Position numbers and translations under genes: made by a program. Below the pieces are notes generated by a model. The model saw only the letters and a program-made list of their open reading frames with translations, did no database searches and had not been told where the DNA came from. Positions 23,359 through 32,220 of a stretch of DNA of 44,781 nt are shown here, piece after piece (within the stretch, counting starts at the first letter, position 1; each line of letters starts with the position of its first letter). The DNA is from Pseudomonas sp. AFG_SD02_1510_Pfu_092 (GTDB lineage Bacteria > Pseudomonadota > Gammaproteobacteria > Pseudomonadales > Pseudomonadaceae): positions 1-44,781 of the forward strand of contig NZ_PUQD01000045.1 in NCBI RefSeq assembly GCF_003331055.1. Reading direction: 5' to 3'.

Positions 23359-26300
23359 TCAGAGCGTGTCGCGCAGCAGCTTCTGCCGCCAGCTTTCCTG
23401 TTCCTGTGCAGGCGCCTCGACCAGCACCGTGTGGCGCCCGGCTACGCGCACCGCCACCGGCACACCGTCGCGATACAGCACGCGGTTGCCGCTGACCGCT
23501 GGCACTTTCGCCCCCGGTAGCAACGAGCCGATGAGGTTCAGCGGGTCATTGGCACTGACCACCAGCAGCGTCCCGTCCGTGGCACAGCGGCGCACCTGCC
23601 GTAACAGCCCGACCGCCTCCGGCAGGGCGAACTGTTCACCGGCCAGCCCGGCAATGAAGCGCCCGCCGCGAATCTCGCCACGCGCCTCCAGCCGGTGATA
23701 GCAGCGCAGCAGCTCGCGCCAGGGCGGTAGCACATCGCTTTCGCGTTCCAACAGCCGCCAGCAGATCACGCCATAGCGCCGTAGCAGGGTGCGCGCGATG
23801 TGCTCCAGGCGCTCGCTGTCGTCCACCGTGCCCCTGCGCAACAAGGCCCAGCGCCCGGCCTGCGACATGCTGCTGGACAGCGGCGGGTGGCCGCGTCGGC
23901 TGTTGCGTGAGGTGCGTTTCGCCGCCGGGGTGATCAGGCTGCGCAGGCCGGTGAAGCTGTCGGCCCCCACCAGCCCCGCACCTACCAGCTCCTGCAAGGC
24001 GGTTTCCAGTTCGCTGGGCAGCAGGTGGGCATCGTTCTTCAGTTCGTCAAAGAACAGCGCGCCGTGCATCTGCAGCACTTCGTGGACACGTTGCGCCCGC
24101 GCACCAAGGCTTTCCAGGGCGGGCACAGGGGCCAGGCTGCGCCACAGGCTCAGGTGTTCACGTGGCAGCAGCACCAGCGGTGTGCTCGACAAGGTGTTGC
24201 TCGACACTGTCGCAGCCATTCGGCTCCAGGCGAACTGCCCGCTGCGGCAGGCATCGTCGAGCCACTGCGGGCTGTAATCCTTGATGCGCGCCGGCAGCAG
24301 TTCGGCCTCCCAGGCGCCGGCGGCGCTGGGGAAACCTTGCAACTGGCCCAGCACTTCGGCCACCGCCTGCGGACCGCGCAGGCGTTCTTCGGGTGCCAGG
24401 TGCTGCCAGTCGAACAGAAAACGCATGAAGTCCTGCAGGCTGACCGGCTCGATTTCACGGCGCAGGCGTTTGACCGTGTAGCGGTGGATGCGCGCCAGCA
24501 AATGCCGCTCGCACCACTGCAGTTCGGTGACGCCGGGGCTGAAATGCCCGCGTAGCACATAGCCTTCCGCTTCCAGGCGGGCCAGGGCCTGTTCGATGGC
24601 CGGCAGCGGCTTGCCGAGCGGGGCCGCGATCTGTGCCCGGGTCAACGGGCCATGGCCACTCAGGCGGGCACGCAGCAGTTCGACCAGCGCCAGGTCCGGC
24701 TCGATGCGCTGGTCGAAGCCTGGCAGTGGCGGCAATGCAGGGTCCAGCCGCGCACCGGGGTACAGCGCCTGCAGCAGGCTCAACCGCTCGCGCGCCAGCC
24801 ATAGGTTTTCATCCACCAGGCGCAACGCCCGGCCGGCCTCGGCCAACGCCTGCAGCAGCAGGCCCCAGCTGGCATTGCCCTGCACTTCGTCCTGGCTGAC
24901 GGCACCCAGACTCATCAGTGCCTCATGCATTTCGTCGGCATTGCCCGGCTGCGGCCAGGCTTCGGCAGCGACGGCGGCAATGGCATCGGCGTCCAGCGCG
25001 CCCAGGTCGTCGCCACTGCGCACTTCATTCCAGCGCCGGTTGAGCACGGCCTGGGTGCGTCGCTCTTCCAGCGGCGCATCATCCAGAAAAGCATAGGGCC
25101 GGGCATTGAGAATGGCAGCAGCCAGCGGCGAAGGCGCCGGCAGGTCACGGCACAACAGGCGCACCGCGCCGCTTTCGATCCGCCGTAGCAGCGCCAGCCA
25201 GCCTTCGCTGTCCAGCGCCTCGTGCAGGCAGTCGTCGAGGGTTTGTTCGACCAGCGGGTGATCGGGCACCTGCCGCTCGCCGACGATGTTCTTCAGGCAG
25301 GCGATCTGGTCCGGAAATACTGCGGCAATCAGGTCTTCGCTTTTCATTCGCTGGATTTGTGGCGCTACCTTGCGCCCGCCGACCACGCGCGGCAGGGCCA
25401 TGGCCACACCGGCGTTCCAGCGCCAGCGCACGCCGAACAGCGGCGCATCGAGCAAGGCCTGGACGAGGATCGGTTCGGCACTGCGGCTATTCAGGTAACG
25501 CCATACTTCGTCCAGCTCGAAACTGTGGCTGGTGGACAGCGACAGCACGATGGCGTCTTCGCTGGCCGCCGCCTGCAACTCGAAGTTGAAGGTACGGCAG
25601 AAGCGTTTGCGGAGGGCCAGCCCCCAGGCGCGGTTGATGCGGCTGCCGTAGGGCGAATGGATGATCAGCTGGGTACCGCCGGACTCATCGAAAAACCGCT
25701 CCATCACCAGCGTCTGCTGCGAGGGCAGGGCGCCGAGCACCTCGCGGGTGCGGGCCAGGTAGTCGAGCAACTGGCTGGCGGCGGCTTCGTCCAGTGCGAA
25801 GGTGTGCTGCAACCACGCCAGCACCTTGCCCTGGTCGGCGCCCGCCAGCGCCAGCTGCTGGTCGATCTGCGCCTGCAGCCGGGCCACCGCAGCCGACAGC
25901 TCGTCGCTGCGCCCCGGTGCCTCGCCCAGCCAGAAGGGTATGGTCGGCGGCAGGCCATGGGCATCTTCCACCCGCACCCGACCCGGCTCGACGCGCAGGA
26001 TGCGATAGGAGGCATTGCCCAGCTGGAAGATGTCGCCGGCGATGCTTTCCACGGCAAAGTCTTCGTTGACGCTGCCGATGTTCAGCGCCTGCGGCTCAAG
26101 CAGTACCGCGTAGTCGGCGGTTTCAGGGATGGTGCCGCCGCTGGTCAGGGCCGTCAGCTGGCTGCCCCGCCGGCCGCGCAGGGTGCCGCTGACGGCATCG
26201 CGATGCAGGTAGGCGCTGCGGACACCTTGGCGGCCGTTGTAACCTTCGGCGAGCATGCGCAGTAGCGCCTGGTAATGCCTGGCGTCGAGCTGGGCATATG

Positions 26301-27633
26301 GCGTGGCCTGGCGCAGGCAGTCGAACAAGGCCTGCTCCTGCCAGGCCTGGTTGCTGGCTTCGGCGACGATCTGCTGAGCCAACACATCCAGCGGCGCCTT
26401 GGGAATGTGCAGTTCATCGAGTTCGCCCCCGCGCACGCAGTCGAGCAAGGCTACGCATTCGATCAGGTCATCCCGCGAAGTCGGGAACAGGCGGCCTTTC
26501 GGAATGCCTTCGACCTGGTGCCCGGAGCGCCCGACGCGTTGCAGGAACGCCGCGATCGAGCCGGGCGATTCGATCTGGCAGACCAGGTCGACATCGCCGA
26601 TATCGATGCCCAGCTCCAGCGAGGCGGTGGCCACCAGGACCTGTAACTGGCCGTTTTTCAGGCGTTGCTCGGCGTCCAGGCGCAATTCCTTGGCCAGGCT
26701 GCCGTGGTGGGCGGCGACCGCCTGCTTGCTCAGGCGCTCACTCAGGTGGCGGGTGATGCGTTCGGCAAGGCGCCGGGTATTGACGAATATCAGCGTGGTG
26801 CGGTGGGCCCGGGCCAAGGCCGCCAGGCGGTCGTAGACCAGGCCCCAGACGTCGGTGGCCATTACCGCGCCGAGCGCTACGGGCGGCACTTCGATGGCGA
26901 GGTCGCGCTGGCGCACATGGCCGACGTCGACAATGGCGCAGGGCCGGCCATGCCCGACCAGAAATTGCGCCACTCGTTCGACCGGGCGCTGCGTGGCGGA
27001 CAGGCCGATCCGCCGCAGCGGGCGGCCGCACAATGCCTGCATGCGTTCCAGGGTCAATGCCAGGTGGGCGCCGCGCTTGTTGCCGGCCAGGGCGTGAATT
27101 TCATCGACGATTACCGTGTGCACGCTGGCCAGGCCTTCGCGGCCGGAGGCCGAACCCATCAGCACGTACAGCGACTCGGGTGTGGTCACCAGAATGTTCG
27201 GGGCCAGCTTGCGCATTGCCGCTCGTTCTTTCTGCGGCGTATCGCCGGTACGCACGGCGCTGGTAATGCGCGGCGCTTGCAGGCCCTGCGCTTGCAGGGC
27301 CTGGCTGATGCCGTCGAGCGGGGCCTGCAGGTTGAGGCGGATGTCATTGGACAGCGCCTTCAGCGGCGAGACATAGACGACCCGGGTTTGCGCAGGCAGC
27401 TCACCGCCACGCGCCAGGCCCTCGCGAAACAGCTCGTCGAGCACCGCCAGGAATGCGCTGAGGGTCTTGCCCGAGCCGGTCGGTGCCGCCAGCAGCATCG
27501 ACTGGCCGGCATGGATCAGCGGCCAGGCACGGGCCTGGGCATCGGTGACCGTGGCGAACTGGCGACGGAACCAGTCGCGCACGGCAGGGTGGAACAGCTC
27601 GAGCACCGGGTGCTGTTTGGCAGGCAGGTTCAT
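23359..27633 (-). CDS. lhr: Lhr-type ATP-dependent DNA helicase
   Basis: Superfamily 2 helicase of 1424 residues, of the large Lhr (Lhr-core plus Lhr-CTD) type implicated in DNA repair. RecA domain 1 has the Walker A loop APTGSGKT at 50-57 and DEIH at 177-180 in VIVDEIHALAGNKRG. Domain 2 has VATASLELGIDIGDVDLV and motif VI QRVGRSGH. The winged-helix and beta-barrel regions follow, then a long C-terminal region with HSPYGSRINRAWGLALRK. The chosen ATG at 27633 begins MNLPAKQHPVLELFHP, the family N-terminus; an in-frame extension upstream reads through a REP element and is not plausible. No good Shine-Dalgarno is seen. It is divergent from the Nudix gene and stands alone. Confidence 0.94.
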   Translation of the reverse strand: MNLPAKQHPVLELFHPAVRDWFRRQFATVTDAQARAWPLIHAGQSMLLAAPTGSGKTLSAFLAVLDELFREGLARGGELPAQTRVVYVSPLKALSNDIRLNLQAPLDGISQALQAQGLQAPRITSAVRTGDTPQKERAAMRKLAPNILVTTPESLYVLMGSASGREGLASVHTVIVDEIHALAGNKRGAHLALTLERMQALCGRPLRRIGLSATQRPVERVAQFLVGHGRPCAIVDVGHVRQRDLAIEVPPVALGAVMATDVWGLVYDRLAALARAHRTTLIFVNTRRLAERITRHLSERLSKQAVAAHHGSLAKELRLDAEQRLKNGQLQVLVATASLELGIDIGDVDLVCQIESPGSIAAFLQRVGRSGHQVEGIPKGRLFPTSRDDLIECVALLDCVRGGELDELHIPKAPLDVLAQQIVAEASNQAWQEQALFDCLRQATPYAQLDARHYQALLRMLAEGYNGRQGVRSAYLHRDAVSGTLRGRRGSQLTALTSGGTIPETADYAVLLEPQALNIGSVNEDFAVESIAGDIFQLGNASYRILRVEPGRVRVEDAHGLPPTIPFWLGEAPGRSDELSAAVARLQAQIDQQLALAGADQGKVLAWLQHTFALDEAAASQLLDYLARTREVLGALPSQQTLVMERFFDESGGTQLIIHSPYGSRINRAWGLALRKRFCRTFNFELQAAASEDAIVLSLSTSHSFELDEVWRYLNSRSAEPILVQALLDAPLFGVRWRWNAGVAMALPRVVGGRKVAPQIQRMKSEDLIAAVFPDQIACLKNIVGERQVPDHPLVEQTLDDCLHEALDSEGWLALLRRIESGAVRLLCRDLPAPSPLAAAILNARPYAFLDDAPLEERRTQAVLNRRWNEVRSGDDLGALDADAIAAVAAEAWPQPGNADEMHEALMSLGAVSQDEVQGNASWGLLLQALAEAGRALRLVDENLWLARERLSLLQALYPGARLDPALPPLPGFDQRIEPDLALVELLRARLSGHGPLTRAQIAAPLGKPLPAIEQALARLEAEGYVLRGHFSPGVTELQWCERHLLARIHRYTVKRLRREIEPVSLQDFMRFLFDWQHLAPEERLRGPQAVAEVLGQLQGFPSAAGAWEAELLPARIKDYSPQWLDDACRSGQFAWSRMAATVSSNTLSSTPLVLLPREHLSLWRSLAPVPALESLGARAQRVHEVLQMHGALFFDELKNDAHLLPSELETALQELVGAGLVGADSFTGLRSLITPAAKRTSRNSRRGHPPLSSSMSQAGRWALLRRGTVDDSERLEHIARTLLRRYGVICWRLLERESDVLPPWRELLRCYHRLEARGEIRGGRFIAGLAGEQFALPEAVGLLRQVRRCATDGTLLVVSANDPLNLIGSLLPGAKVPAVSGNRVLYRDGVPVAVRVAGRHTVLVEAPAQEQESWRQKLLRDTL

Positions 27634-27706
27634 GGGTTGGTTATGGAGGGGAGTGGGCGCTTTGGCAAGGGGCCGTTCGTCTGTGAAATCAGCGGTGACC
27701 TGTGCT

Positions 27707-27784
27707 GGCCGCTTCGCGGGCTTGCCCGCTCCCACAGGTACAGCGCCGCCCTCTGGCCCTATGGTGCACCTGTGGGAGCGGGCA
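27707..27784. repeat. REP pair with one truncated arm
   Basis: A full left element (GGCCGCTTCGCGGGCTTGCCCGCTCCCACAGG split as core plus tail, 27707-27738) faces an inverted partner that retains only CACCTGTGGGAGCGGGCA (27767-27784). It lies between the divergent Lhr and Nudix genes. A small hairpin, TGGCCT-TGTC-AGGCCA, follows at 27795-27810. Confidence 0.8.
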
Positions 27785-27859
27785 CAGAAAGCACTGGCCT
27801 TGTCAGGCCAATGACCCCATGGGATCCTTCGCGGCCATTGAATCAAGCGAGCCGAACCC

Positions 27860-28273
27860 ATGCCCAACACCATCCGCATCGCCGCCGCCCTGCTGATCGA
27901 CCCCCAGGGCCGCACCCTGCTGGTGCGCAAGCGCGGCACCCAGGCCTTCATGCAGCCCGGTGGCAAGATCGATGCCGGTGAAACCCCGGTGCAGGCGCTG
28001 GTGCGTGAGCTGCACGAGGAACTGGGCCTGCGCATCGACCCGGACCAGGCCGTGCCCCTGGGCCAGTTCAGTGCCCCGGCTGCCAACGAGCCGGGCTTCC
28101 AGGTGCAGGCCGAGTTGTTCCGCGTCGATAGCGCTGCCAGCGTGGTCCCGGCGGCGGAAATCGAAGAGATCGTGTGGCTGGCCGCCGATCAGTCGCCCGC
28201 GCTGGCGCTGGCGCCGCTGACCCGCGACCTGATCCTGCCGTTGTACCGCCAGACCGTCAGCGCACCGCGCTGA
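27860..28273 (+). CDS. Nudix (MutT-like) hydrolase
   Basis: Encodes 137 residues. A complete Nudix box runs from Gly35 to Leu57 (GKIDAGETPVQALV then RELHEELGL), with the metal-binding glutamates of REXXEE. Such enzymes hydrolyse nucleoside diphosphates linked to another group. The substrate (oxidised nucleotide, NADH, ADP-ribose or other) cannot be told from the motif. The early segment AALLIDPQGRTLLVRKRGTQAFMQPGG is typical of the small MutT-like subgroup. The ribosome site is weak. The 3' end overlaps the convergent metR gene by 17 bp, so the two transcripts are complementary there. Confidence 0.92.
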   Translation: MPNTIRIAAALLIDPQGRTLLVRKRGTQAFMQPGGKIDAGETPVQALVRELHEELGLRIDPDQAVPLGQFSAPAANEPGFQVQAELFRVDSAASVVPAAEIEEIVWLAADQSPALALAPLTRDLILPLYRQTVSAPR

Positions 28274-29174
28274 CACCATCGAGGGTGGCGAACGAGGTGT
28301 CCTTGGCGGTCAGCAGGAAGTCGCGCATGTACGGCGCATCGAGCATGTCGGTGCGCACGGCGGCATAAAGCGTGGCGAACAGGCCTTTTTCACCCAGGCG
28401 CTTGCCCTTCACATACCCGCGCGAGCTGTACTCGTGCAGCGCCCAGTGCGGCATGCCGCACACGCCACGGCCGCTGGCGACCAACTGCATCATCATCACC
28501 GTCAGTTCTGAAGTGCGCACGGCGGCTGGCTCGATGTCGGCGGGCTCCAGGAAGCGGGTGAAGATATCCAGGCGGTCGCGCTCCACCGGGTAGGTGATCA
28601 GGGTCTGGTCGAGCAGGTCCTGCGGCACGATGTAGGGCTTGCTGGCCAACGGATGCTGGTTGGCCACCGCCAGCATCGCCTCGTAGGTGAACAACGGTAC
28701 GTACGTGATGCCGGCCAGGTCCAGCGGGTCGGAGGTCACCACCAGGTCGAGGTCGCCACGGGCCAGCGCCGGCAGCGGGGCGAAGGCAAAGCCGGAAGCC
28801 AGGTCCAGCTCCACTTCCGGCCAGGCATCGCGGAACTGGTCAATGGTCGGCATCAGCCACTGGAAGCAGCTGTGGCACTCGATGGCCATGTGCAGGCGCC
28901 CGGCGGTGCCGCCGGCCAGGCGCGCGATGTCGCGTTCGGCGCCGCGCAGCAGCGGCAGGGTGGCATCGGCCAGTTGCAACAGGCGCAGCCCGGCGCTGGT
29001 GAAGCGGATCGGCTTGGTCTTGCGCGCGAACAACGGCAGGCCCAGGCGCTCTTCCAGCTCTTTGAACTGGTGTGATAGCGCCGACTGGGTCAGGTGCAGG
29101 CGCTCGGCGGCCTCGACCAGGCTGTCGGCCTCGCGCAGGGCATGAAGGGTTTTCAGGTGACGGATCTCCAGCAC
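28257..29174 (-). CDS. metR: LysR-family regulator of methionine biosynthesis, MetR
   Basis: Encodes 305 residues from GTG 29174, with GGAG about six bases upstream. The N-terminal helix-turn-helix LEIRHLKTLHALREADSLVEAAERLHLTQSALSHQFKELEERLG matches MetR closely, including QSALSHQF. The effector domain follows, with the MetR hallmark ECHSCFQWLMPTIDQFRDAWPEVELDL. MetR activates metE/metH-type genes with homocysteine as coinducer. No met gene is next to it here, so it acts in trans. I saw no TGAA-N5-TTCA MetR box in the 200 bp upstream. Its 3' end overlaps the Nudix gene on the other strand. Confidence 0.93.
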   Translation of the reverse strand: MLEIRHLKTLHALREADSLVEAAERLHLTQSALSHQFKELEERLGLPLFARKTKPIRFTSAGLRLLQLADATLPLLRGAERDIARLAGGTAGRLHMAIECHSCFQWLMPTIDQFRDAWPEVELDLASGFAFAPLPALARGDLDLVVTSDPLDLAGITYVPLFTYEAMLAVANQHPLASKPYIVPQDLLDQTLITYPVERDRLDIFTRFLEPADIEPAAVRTSELTVMMMQLVASGRGVCGMPHWALHEYSSRGYVKGKRLGEKGLFATLYAAVRTDMLDAPYMRDFLLTAKDTSFATLDGVSAVR

Positions 29175-29370
29175 AGCTGACTCCGGGGTGGCGATTTGAG
29201 GAAATGGGCGATGAGTTGAGTTTCCCTCATGTTGTCGCGCCTGTCGACGGGGCGTTCGGCCGCACCGTCTGGCGGGCGTCATCAAACTGTCACTGAACTG
29301 TGGCAGCGCGCCCGCACAGAATTCATCAGACTCGCGCTCTACTGGGGATCTGCATTCTGGTGTTTCTTTC

Positions 29371-30366
29371 ATGCGGGCTTTTTGGCTATTTCTTTTCTTT
29401 ATATTCAGCGTACCTGCGAGTTTCGCCGAACAGCGTTGTGACGCCCGCGTGCCGGTGCAGCGTGCCGAACTGGGTGCGGTCAGCCTGGTTTACCAGAGCG
29501 TCGGCGCGCCGCGCGACCCGGCCTTGCTGCTGGTCATGGGCCTGGGCGGGCAACTGATCCACTGGCCGGACGATGTCGTCGAGGCATTGTGCCGTCAGGG
29601 TTTTCGGGTGATCCGCTATGACAACCGCGACGTCGGCCTGTCACGTTGGAACCAGATGCCACCGTCGGCCAACCTGACGCTGGAATTGCTGCGCTACAAG
29701 CTGGGGCTGCCGGTAGCGGCACCCTATACGTTGACAGACATGGCGGACGATGGCTTGCGCCTGATGGATGCGCTGGGCGTGCGTCAGTTTCACGTGCTGG
29801 GGGTGAGCATGGGCGGCATGATTGCCCAGCACCTGGCGGCCATGGCGCCCGAGCGCGTGCGCAGCCTGACGCTGGTCATGTCCAGTTCCGGGGCGGCGGG
29901 GCTGCCAGCACCGGACCCGGCGCTGGTCCAGCTGCTGGCGCGGCGCAGTGCGCCGAACCGCGAAGTGGCCATCGAGCAACAGGCTGACCTGCTGGCGGCG
30001 CTGGGCAGCCCTGCGCTGCAGGAAGACCGTGCGGCTTTGCTGCGGCAGGCCGCCGAGGCCTATGACCGGGCGTTCAAGCCAGACGGGGCCAAGCGCCAGA
30101 TCATGGCGATACTGGCCGAGCCGAGCAGGGTCGAGTTGCTCAACCAGTTGCGGGTGCCGACGCTGGTGGTGCATGGCACGGCCGACCCGTTGTTGCCGGT
30201 GATGCACGGCGTGCACCTGGCGGCGCATATCCAGGGCAGCCAGTTGCGCCTGATCCCCGGGTTGGCGCACCGCTTTCAGGAAGAATTCAAGGCGCCGTTG
30301 CTGGGGGCGGTGTTGCCTTACTTGCAGGCACATCGGCAGGATGTCACGCATATCGCAGGGCTTTGA
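29371..30366 (+). CDS. Exported alpha/beta hydrolase
   Basis: Encodes 331 residues. A signal peptide (MRAFWLFLFFIFSVPASFA) should be cleaved near residue 19, so the enzyme is periplasmic or secreted. The fold is clear: LLLVMGLGGQLIHWP supplies the oxyanion region, Ser146 lies in the nucleophile elbow GVSMGGM, Asp272 in VHGTADPLLP and His300 in GLAHRF. The triad is therefore complete. The substrate is unknown; closest families are esterase/epoxide hydrolase-like. No clear ribosome site precedes the ATG, so the start is slightly uncertain, although the signal peptide supports it. It is divergent from metR across about 200 bp that hold no recognised operator. Confidence 0.88.
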   Translation: MRAFWLFLFFIFSVPASFAEQRCDARVPVQRAELGAVSLVYQSVGAPRDPALLLVMGLGGQLIHWPDDVVEALCRQGFRVIRYDNRDVGLSRWNQMPPSANLTLELLRYKLGLPVAAPYTLTDMADDGLRLMDALGVRQFHVLGVSMGGMIAQHLAAMAPERVRSLTLVMSSSGAAGLPAPDPALVQLLARRSAPNREVAIEQQADLLAALGSPALQEDRAALLRQAAEAYDRAFKPDGAKRQIMAILAEPSRVELLNQLRVPTLVVHGTADPLLPVMHGVHLAAHIQGSQLRLIPGLAHRFQEEFKAPLLGAVLPYLQAHRQDVTHIAGL

Positions 30367-30380
30367 TTCGGGGCGCCTGA

Positions 30381-30507
30381 TCCCACAGGTGCAGTACAGT
30401 TTTCAGGCTTGTGCGGTACCTGTGGGAGCGGCTTTAGCCGCGAACACCGGCGATGCCGGTGCCATACACCGTGTTGAATTCTTCGCGGGTGAACCCGCTC
30501 CCACAAG
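30381..30507. repeat. Mosaic REP cluster
   Basis: Three REP tails occur: TCCCACAGGT (inverted) at 30381, a full CTGTGGGAGCGGCTTTAGCCGCG element from 30420, and TTCGCGGGTGAACCCGCTCCCACA ending near 30505. A small hairpin, CACCGGCGATGCCGGTG, lies between. The same hairpin-plus-CGGCTTTAGCCG arrangement recurs, inverted, in the tandem array at the right end of the window. Confidence 0.82.
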
Positions 30508-30529
30508 TACCGGCGTCAGCCAACCTGGG

Positions 30530-30865
30530 TCAGTGCATCCGCACCCAAACGCTCACCAGCACGGTCGCGGCCACCAGCCAGGCCACCGTGGCCAATGCCA
30601 GCGATGCCTCCAGGCGCATGCGTTCAACCAGCACATACAACGTCGCCAGGTACACGAAGTACGGAATGATCGACCACATGCCGAACAGGATGGTGGTCTT
30701 CAGGTCGGCGATGCTGCGCCCCTTGCCGACGATATAGTGGGCAATCAGGGCGAAGGTAGGGAACAGCGGCACCAGCCCGGCGATGTAGTAGTTGCGCGTC
30801 TTCGACAGCACTGCCAGCAGCACGACTACGCCGGCGCCCAGGGCAGCTTTGAATACCAGGTCCAC
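30530..30865 (-). CDS. GlpM-family membrane protein
   Basis: Encodes 111 residues from GTG 30865, with GGAAAG about five bases upstream. There are four predicted transmembrane helices (about 3-20, 27-46, 54-79, 87-108). GlpM-family features include SKTRNYYIAGLVPLFPTFALIAHYIVGKGRS and LKTTILFGMWSIIPYFVYL. GlpM was named for its effect on alginate in P. aeruginosa; its mechanism is unknown. Only 26 bp separate it from aauR, so it probably rides on the aauS-aauR transcript. Confidence 0.88.
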   Translation of the reverse strand: MDLVFKAALGAGVVVLLAVLSKTRNYYIAGLVPLFPTFALIAHYIVGKGRSIADLKTTILFGMWSIIPYFVYLATLYVLVERMRLEASLALATVAWLVAATVLVSVWVRMH

Positions 30866-30891
30866 GGTGTCTTTCCAGGTTGCGGTTGAGG

Positions 30892-32220
30892 TCAGCCGAG
30901 GCCGTATTTCTTCACTTTGTCGAACAGCGTGGTCTTGGCCATGCCCAGCTCCTGGCTGGCCTGGCTCAGGTTGCCGCCCGTGCGTTGCAGGGCGTCGCTG
31001 AGCAGGTTGCGCTCGAACGCCTCCACCGCTTCGGCAAAGCCCAGGCCCTGGCTGGCACCACCGCTGGGGCCCTTCTTGAACGCCGGCAGGCCGAGGGCAT
31101 AGCGTTCGGCCACGTTGCGCAGTTCACGCACATTGCCCGGCCAGTCGTGCGCCATGAGGCGCGACAGGGTCTGGCTGTCCAGCGTCGGTGTTTCCCGGTC
31201 GAAGCGCAGGGCCGATTGCTGCAGGAAGTGCTCGAACAATTGCAGGATGTCTTCCCGGCGCTCGCGCAGTGCTGGCAGCTCCAGGGTGACCACGTTCAGC
31301 CGGTAATACAGGTCGCTGCGGAACTGGCCGCTCTGGCCCAGGGCATCCAGGTCCGACTTGGTCGCGGCGATCACCCGGCAGTCCACCGGGATGCTCTGGT
31401 TCGAACCCAGCCGCTCCAGGGTGCGCTCCTGCAGTACGCGCAGCAGCTTGATTTGCAGGTTGAGCGGCATGCTCTCCACTTCGTCGAGGAACAGCGTGCC
31501 GCCGTTGGCGTGTTCGATCTTGCCGATACGCCGTTTGCCCGCGCCGGTGAAGGCGTTTGCCTCATGGCCGAAAATCTCGCTTTCGAACAGGTTTTCCGGC
31601 AGGCCACCGCAGTTCAGTGCGACGAAGGGTTGGCCCTGGCGGCGGCTGAAGTCGTGCAGGCAACGGGCGACCAGCTCCTTGCCGGTACCGGTCTCGCCTT
31701 CGATCAGCACGTTGGCCGAGGTGTCGGCGACGTTGGCGATCAGTTCGCGCAGGTGTTCCATGGCCGGCGAGCGCCCGATGATGCGGCCCTCCAGGCTGCT
31801 TTGCCCGGCCAACTGCCGGCGCAGGGCCACCACTTCGCGGGAAAGCCCGCGCTGTTCGAGGGCGCGGCGTACCACATCGACCAGGCGCTCGGGGGAGAAC
31901 GGCTTTTCCATGAAGTCGTAGGCGCCATTGCGCATGGCGCCGACCGCCATGTCGATATCGCCGTGGCCGGTGATCAGCACCACCGGCAGGCTGCGGTCGC
32001 GCGCCTTGAGGCGGTTGAGCAGCTCCAGGCCATCAATGCCCGGCAGGCGGATGTCGCTGACGACGATGCCGGCGAAGTCGTCGCCGATGCGTTCCAGCGC
32101 CTGCTCGGCGCTGCCCACACCCTCGCAGGCGATATCCTCCAGGGCCAGCGCCTGCTGGCAGCCGAGCAGCACATGCGGGTCGTCTTCGACGATCAGGACA
32201 GTAAGAGGCGCTTGGTTCAT
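30892..32220 (-). CDS. aauR: Sigma54-dependent response regulator AauR (DctD-like)
   Basis: Encodes 442 residues. The receiver domain has Asp56 as phospho-acceptor (IVVSDIRLPGIDG). The AAA+ domain shows the Walker A loop GETGTGKE, the sigma54-contact loop containing AFTGA, and Walker B GGTLFLDEVESMP. The C-terminal Fis-type helix-turn-helix is GGNLSQASQELGMAKTTLFDKVKKYG. It lies directly after the sensor kinase gene (ATGA overlap) and the aatQMP transporter genes. In P. putida this neighbourhood encodes AauR, activator of acidic amino acid uptake. Two sites of its published type (TTCGG-N4-CCGAA) precede a sigma54 promoter upstream of aatJ. Confidence 0.94.
   Translation of the reverse strand: MNQAPLTVLIVEDDPHVLLGCQQALALEDIACEGVGSAEQALERIGDDFAGIVVSDIRLPGIDGLELLNRLKARDRSLPVVLITGHGDIDMAVGAMRNGAYDFMEKPFSPERLVDVVRRALEQRGLSREVVALRRQLAGQSSLEGRIIGRSPAMEHLRELIANVADTSANVLIEGETGTGKELVARCLHDFSRRQGQPFVALNCGGLPENLFESEIFGHEANAFTGAGKRRIGKIEHANGGTLFLDEVESMPLNLQIKLLRVLQERTLERLGSNQSIPVDCRVIAATKSDLDALGQSGQFRSDLYYRLNVVTLELPALRERREDILQLFEHFLQQSALRFDRETPTLDSQTLSRLMAHDWPGNVRELRNVAERYALGLPAFKKGPSGGASQGLGFAEAVEAFERNLLSDALQRTGGNLSQASQELGMAKTTLFDKVKKYGLG

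Noticed and set aside
27634..28086. N-terminal extension of the Lhr helicase
   Set aside because: It would read through a REP element and the Nudix gene on the other strand; family similarity begins at the ATG at 27633.
29175..29370. MetR-box search between metR and the hydrolase gene
   Set aside because: No TGAA-N5-TTCA dyad was found, so no MetR site is claimed there.
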